Positions 58,971 through 64,000 of a DNA stretch of 64,000 nucleotides are shown here, piece after piece. A program made the translations under genes and the position numbers. Position 1 is the stretch's first letter. Each line of letters starts with the position of its first letter. The notes under the pieces are model-generated. The model did no database searches, was not told the DNA's origin, and was given only the letters and a program-made list of their open reading frames with translations. Location of the stretch: positions 410,166-474,165 of the forward strand of contig CAJQUW010007994.1 in the NCBI GenBank assembly GCA_907163375.1, written 5' to 3'. This DNA comes from Prostheceraeus crozeri. Its lineage: Eukaryota > Platyhelminthes > Polycladida > Euryleptidae.

Positions 58971-61900
58971 CACTGACGAAAAGTTAGAGCGGTTACAAGA
59001 TTTTGGTCGGAGCTCGCTCACCTGAAAAAATCCTAAGTGTCAGAGTGACTTTGTATGGGTAAAATTTTGAAAATTTTCCAAAGTGTGGAATTTCGACCTG
59101 GGACCGTGAGTTTCATCAAATTTTGAAAAATTTTCGCTGACGTCCCCCCCCCTCTGGACAGCTTGCTTCGATTTTGGCTTCCAGTGGACGGATTTTGTCG
59201 TGCCATAGCTCGTTTGAAAGCTAAGAGTGAGACAAATTCAGTGAAAGAATCGGCTTGTTCCTATCTGTCTTCGTTTAGATGTGAGACGCCATTTAAGATT
59301 TTGGGACATTGGCGAAAAACGACAGAGTTAGAATTTGGGACGTTTTGGGCTCTAGCTTCAAAACGAAGCATCGGATTGGAAAACGGATTTCAGATTTGGA
59401 ATCAGCGTGAAATTCTTTATCTGTATGGTGAGTTTCAAGTCAATCGGCGAGAAAAAATTTTCAACATTTTTCGAAAAAACGACAGAGTTAGAATTTGGGA
59501 CGTTTTGGTGTGTGGCGCCCAAACGAACCATCGGATGGGAAAACGGAGGCCAGATTCGGATTCAGCGTCAAATTCTGCATCGGTATGGTGAGTTTCAAGT
59601 CAATCGGAGAGAAAAATTTTCGCTGACGTCCCCCCCCCTCTGGACAGCTCGCTTCGATTTTGGCTTCCAGTGGACGGATTTTGTCGTGCCATAGCTCGTT
59701 TGAAAGCTAAGAGTGAGACAAATTCAGTGAAAGAATCGGCTTGTTCCTATCTGTCTTCGTTTAGATGTGAGACGCCATTTAAGATTTTGGGACATTGGCG
59801 AAAAACGACAGAGTTAGAATTTGGGACGTTTTGGGCTCTAGCTTCAAAACGAAGCATCGGATTGGAAAACGGATTTCAGATTTGGAATCAGCGTGAAATT
59901 CTTTATCTGTATGGTGAGTTTCAAGTCAATCGGCGACAAAAAATTTTCAACATTTTTCGAAAAAACGACAGAGTTAGAATTTGGGACGTTTTGGTGTGTG
60001 GCGCCCAAACGAACCATCGGATGGGAAAACGGAGGCCAGATTCGGATTCAGCGTGAAATTCTGCATCGGTATGGTGAGTTTCAAGTCAATCGGAGAGAAA
60101 AATTTTCGCTGACGTCCCCCCCCTCTGGACAGCTCGCTTCGATTTTGGCTTCCAGTGGACGGATTTTGTCGTGCCATAGCTCGTTTGAAAGCTAAGAGTG
60201 AGACAAATTCACTGAAAGAATCGGCTTGTTCCTATCTGTCTTCGTTTAGATGTGAGACGCCATTTAAGATTTTGGGACATTGGCGAAAAACGACAGAGTT
60301 AGAATTTGGGACGTTTTGGGCTGTAGCTTCAAAACGAAGCATCGGATTTGAAAACGGATTTCAGATTTGGAATCAGCGTGAAATTCTTTTATCGACCTGT
60401 CAATCCGTCACCAAAACATTTTCATCAAATTTCGAAAAAAAACGACAGTTAGAATTTGGGACGTTTTGGTGCGATGGCGCAAAGACAAATTCAGTGAAAG
60501 AAACGGCTTGGCCTATCTCGGATTCGCGTGATTCGGAGCTCGCTCAATGGGAATTTCAAATCGGAAAAAGTTTCGCTGACGTCCCCCCCCTCTGGACAGC
60601 TCGCTTCGATTTTGGCTTCCAGTGGACGGATTTTGTCGTGCCATAGCTCGTTTGAAAGCTAAGAGTGAGACAAATTCACTGAAAGAATCGGCTTGTTCCT
60701 ATCTGTCTTCGTTTAGATGTGAGACGCCATTTAAGATTTTGGGACATTGGCGAAAAACGACAGAGTTAGAATTTGGGACGTTTTGGGCTCTAGCTTCAAA
60801 ACGAAGCATCGGATTGGAAAACGGATTTCAGATTTGGAATCAGCGTGAAATTCTTTATCTGTATGGTGAGTTTCAAGTCAATCGGCGACAAAAAATTTTC
60901 AACATTTTTCGAAAAAACGACAGAGTTAGAATTTGGGACGTTTTGGTGTGTGGCGCCCAAACGAACCATCGGATGGGAAAACGGAGGCCAGATTCGGATT
61001 CAGCGTGAAATTCTGCATCGGTATGGTGAGTTTCAAGTCAATCGGAGAGAAAAATTTTCGCTGACGTCCCCCCCCCCTCTGGACAGCTCGCTTCGATTTT
61101 GGCTTCCAGTGGACGGATTTTGTCGTGCCATAGCTCTTTTGAAAGCTAAGAGTGAGACAAATTCAGTGAAAGAATCGGCTTGTTCCTATCTGTCTTCGTT
61201 TAGATGTGAGACGCCATTTAAGATTTTGGGACATTGGCGAAAAACGACAGAGTTAGAATTTGGGACGTTTTGGGACGTTTTGAAAATTTTCAAAAGTGTG
61301 GAATTTTTTTGCTGGGAAAAACGGATTTCAGATTTGGAATCACTGACGTCCCCCCCCCTCTGGACAGCTTGCTTCGATTTTGGCTTCCAGTGGACGGATT
61401 TTCAAGTCGATATCGGAGACAAATTTGAAAAAACATTGTTCATATCTGTCTTCGTTCAAAAGTTAGAGCGGTTACAAGATTTTAGGTCGGAGCTCGCCCA
61501 CCTGAAAAAATCCTAAGTGTCAGAGTGACTTTGTATGGGTAAAATTTTGAAAATTTTCCAAAGTGTGGAATTTCGACCTGGGACCGTCACCAAAACATTT
61601 TTCATCAAATTTTGAAATTTCACTGACGTCCCCCCCCCTCTGGACAGCTTGCTTCGATTTTGGCTTCCAGTGGACGGATTTAGTCGTGCCATAGCTCGTT
61701 TGAAAGCTAAGAGTGAGACAAATTCAGTGAAAGAATCGGCTTGTTCCTATCTGTCTTCGTTTAGATGTGAGACGCCATTTAAGATTTTGGGACATTGGCG
61801 AAAAACGACAGAGTTAGAATTTGGGACGTTTTGGGCTCTAGCTTCAAAACGAAGCATCGGATTGGAAAAAGGATTTCAGATTTGGAATCAGCGTGAAATT

Positions 61901-63406
61901 CTTTATCTGTATGGTGAGTTTCAAGTCAATCGGCGACAAAAAATTTTCAACATTTTTCGAAAAAAAAACGACAGAGTTAGAATTTGGGACGTTTTGGTGT
62001 GTGGCGCCCAAACGAACCATCGGATGGGAAAACGGAGGCCAGATTCGGATTCAGCGTGAAATTCTGCATCGGTATGGTGAGTTTCAAGTCAATCGGAGAG
62101 AAAAATTTTCGCTGACGTCCCCCCCCTCTGGACAGCTCGCTTCGATTTTGGCTTCCAGTGGACGGATTTTGTCGTGCCATAGCTCGTTTGAAAGCTAAGA
62201 GTGAGACAAATTCAGTGAAAGAATCGGCTTGTTCCTATCTGTCTTCGTTTAGATGTGAGACGCCATTTAAGATTTTTAGGTCGGAGCTCGCTCACCTGAA
62301 AAAATCCTAAGTGTCAGAGTGACTTTAAAAAGTCAATGGGTAAAAATTTTGAAATTTTCGAAAAAAAAGACAAAGTGTGGAATTTCGACCTGGGACCGTC
62401 ACCAAAACATTTTTCATCAAATTTTGAAATTTCACTGACGTCCCCCCCCTCTGGACAGCTTGCTTCGATTTTGGCTTCCAGTGGACGGATTGGTCGTGCC
62501 ATAGCTCGTTTGAAAGCTAAGAGTGAGACAAATTCAGTGAAAGAATCGGCTTGTTCCTATCTGTCTTCGTTTAGATGTGAGACGCCATTTAAGATTTTGG
62601 GACATTGGCGAAAAACGACAGAGTTAGAATTTGGGACGTTTTGGGCTCTAGCTTCAAAACGAAGCATCGGATTGGAAAACGGATTTCAGATTTGGAATCA
62701 GCGTGAAATTCTTTATCTGTATGGTGAGTTTCAAGTCAATCGGCGACAAAAATTTTTCAACATTTTTCGAAAAAACGACAGAGTTAGAATTTGGGACGTT
62801 TTGGTTTGTGGCGCCCAAACGAACCATCGGATGGGAAAACGGAGGCCAGATTCGGATTCAGCGTGAAATTCTGCATCGGTATGGTGAGTTTCAAGTCAAT
62901 CGGAGAGAAAAATTTTCGCTGACGTCCCCCCCCCTCTGGACAGCTCGCTTCGATTTTGGCTTCCAGTGGACGGATTTAGTCGTGCCATAGCTCGTTTGAA
63001 AGCTAAGAGTGAGACAAATTCAGTGAAAGAATCGGCTTGTTCCTATCTGTCTTCGTTCAAAAGTTAGAGCGGTTACAAGATTTTGGGACATTGGCGAAAA
63101 ACGACAGTTAGGTCGGAGCTCGCTCACCTGAAAAAATCCTAAGTGTCAGAGTGGCTTTGTATGGGTAAAATTTTGAAAATTTTCCAAAGTGTGGAATTTC
63201 GAACTGGGACCTTCACCAAAACATTTTTCCAACAAAAAAAAAAATCGACAGAGTTAGAATTTGGGACGTTTTGGTGTGTAGCGCACAAACGAAGCATCGG
63301 ATGAGAAAACGGAGGCCAGATTCGGAATCTACGTGAAATTTTGGGTTAGGAAGGATGTTTCCAGCGAAATCGGAGAGAAAAGAGAAAAAAATTGTTCGGC
63401 TGACGT
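58971..63406 (+). repeat. Disordered, mosaic end of the satellite
   Basis: Regular B(A)n order is lost. An A tail is repeated without its head (from 58,978). B modules follow each other directly (anchors near 59,163, 59,649 and 60,134, steps of 486 and 485). Several modules are patchworks of A and B tails, notably 60,391-60,575, 61,262-61,440, 62,255-62,400 and 63,060-63,400. Some patchworks keep a near-normal length (60,134 to 60,601 and 62,945 to 63,432). Either true template-switch rearrangement or assembly error could produce this. Confidence 0.85.
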
Positions 63407-64000
63407 CCCCCCCCCCCCCCCTCTGGACAGCTTGCTTCGATTTTGGCTTCCAGTGGACGGATTTTGTCGTGCCATAGCTCGTTTGAAAGCTAAGAGTGAG
63501 ACAAATTCAGTGAAAGAAACGGCTTGTTCCTATCTGTCTTCATTCAAAAGTTAGAGCGGTTACAAGATTTTAGGTCGGAGCTCGCTCACCTGAAAAAATC
63601 CTAAGTGTCTGAGTGACTTTGTATGGGTAAAATTTTGAAAATTTTCCAAAGTGTGGAATTTCGACCTGGGACCGTCACCAAAACATTTTTCATCAAATTT
63701 TGAAATTTCACTGACGTCCCCCCCCTCTGGACAGCTTGCTTCGATTTTGGCTTCCAGTGGACGGATTTTGTCGTGCGATAGCTCGTTTGAAAGCTAAGAG
63801 TGAGACAAATTCAGTGAAAGAATCGGCTTGTTCCTATCTGTCTTCGTTTAGATGTGAGACGCCATTTAAGATTTTGGGACATTGGCGAAAAACGACAGAG
63901 TTAGAATTTGGGACGTTTTGGGCTGTAGCTTCAAAACGAAGCATCGGATTGGAAAACGGATTTCATATTTGGAATCAGCGTGAAATTCTTTATCTGTATG
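63407..64000 (+). repeat. Return to regular A-B order at the right edge
   Basis: A 15-base C run (63,407-63,421), the longest in the array, starts an A module, and a B anchored at 63,736 runs off the window. The array therefore continues to the right. Confidence 0.9.

Larger units (their letters stand above)
19673..64000 (+). repeat. Two-module tandem satellite array, open at the right window edge
   Basis: More than 44 kb of head-to-tail repeats, broken only by the GC-rich insertion at 47,445-49,421. Two modules share the same head (C7-C10 run, then TCTGGACAGC to TGTCTTCGTT, about 130 bp). Module A adds a tail starting CAAAAGTTAGAGCGG (total about 304 bp). Module B adds a different, longer tail starting TAGATGTGAGACGCC (total about 485 bp). 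Every module ends in CTGACGT or CTGACT before the next C run. Frames that stay open across units are a by-product of near-identical repeats; one-base length variants between units shift them freely, so no protein is called. Position and size suggest heterochromatin, perhaps pericentromeric, but that is inference. Confidence 0.95.

Noticed and set aside
20065-64000. Dozens of near-identical ORFs of 60-223 codons along the array, such as the recurring 135-codon frame beginning at TTGCTTCG
   Set aside because: They open mostly at a non-ATG codon, coexist in overlapping frames on both strands, and one-base length variants (CAAAACGAAGC, CAAAAACGAAGC) shift the frame between units without other change. 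Their similarity is explained by satellite homogenisation, and no domain is recognised.
19645-64000. CRISPR-like array
   Set aside because: There are no short repeats alternating with unique spacers and no cas genes. The repeat is a eukaryotic-style satellite of hundreds of base pairs per unit.
20045-64000. CENP-B box in the satellite modules
   Set aside because: I looked for the nTTCGnnnnAnnCGGGn pattern around the TTCG words in A and B. None keeps the required A and CGGG positions, so there is no direct evidence of centromeric function.

Overview
The window looks like genomic DNA from an animal with a repeat-rich genome. It has one intronless class A GPCR gene, decayed retroelements of Penelope and LINE type, DNA-transposon derivatives, and a satellite array of more than 44 kb. 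No bacterial gene organisation is visible. A marine invertebrate fits: single-exon rhodopsin-type receptors and this mix of elements are common in echinoderms and other invertebrate deuterostomes. The species is not established by the sequence.

Region 1 (1-19,640) is AT-rich, ordinary gene-poor DNA. It opens with two inverted fragments of a Penelope-like element (1-1,095). A rhodopsin-family receptor follows (8,737-10,107, + strand), preceded by a short upstream ORF. A cluster of mobile elements comes next: an 887-bp non-autonomous hAT-like element with 17-bp ends and an 8-bp target duplication (11,382-12,268); an old minus-strand LINE with endonuclease and reverse-transcriptase domains (about 12,384-16,244); and, inside the LINE 5' part, a 520-bp element with TGTTAC/GTAACA ends and CCGG duplications, as in Ginger1 transposons (15,360-15,879). 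A degenerate tRNA-like sequence lies at 18,034-18,105, and a TATA box with very short ORFs lies at 18,498-18,752.

Region 2 (about 19,645-64,000, open at the right edge) is a tandem satellite made of two modules that share the same head: A (about 304 bp) and B (about 485 bp). Each B is followed by one, two or three A modules, so B-to-B distances take only the values about 789, 1,094 and 1,398 bp. The central part (20-47 kb) is very homogeneous and looks young. The left edge and 47-58 kb carry a different, more varied subfamily. From about 58.9 kb the order breaks into mosaics with B-B neighbours and switches at short shared words.

The array is interrupted once by a 1,977-bp strongly GC-rich segment (47,445-49,421) flanked by CTGA. 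Removing it and one CTGA leaves exactly 1,095 bp between the neighbouring B anchors, a normal B-A-A unit, so it is an insertion into a pre-existing array. I do not recognise its family. The open frames in the satellite and in the GC-rich segment are not credible genes. The window therefore holds one confident protein-coding host gene, and its main interest is the satellite architecture and the nested insertions.
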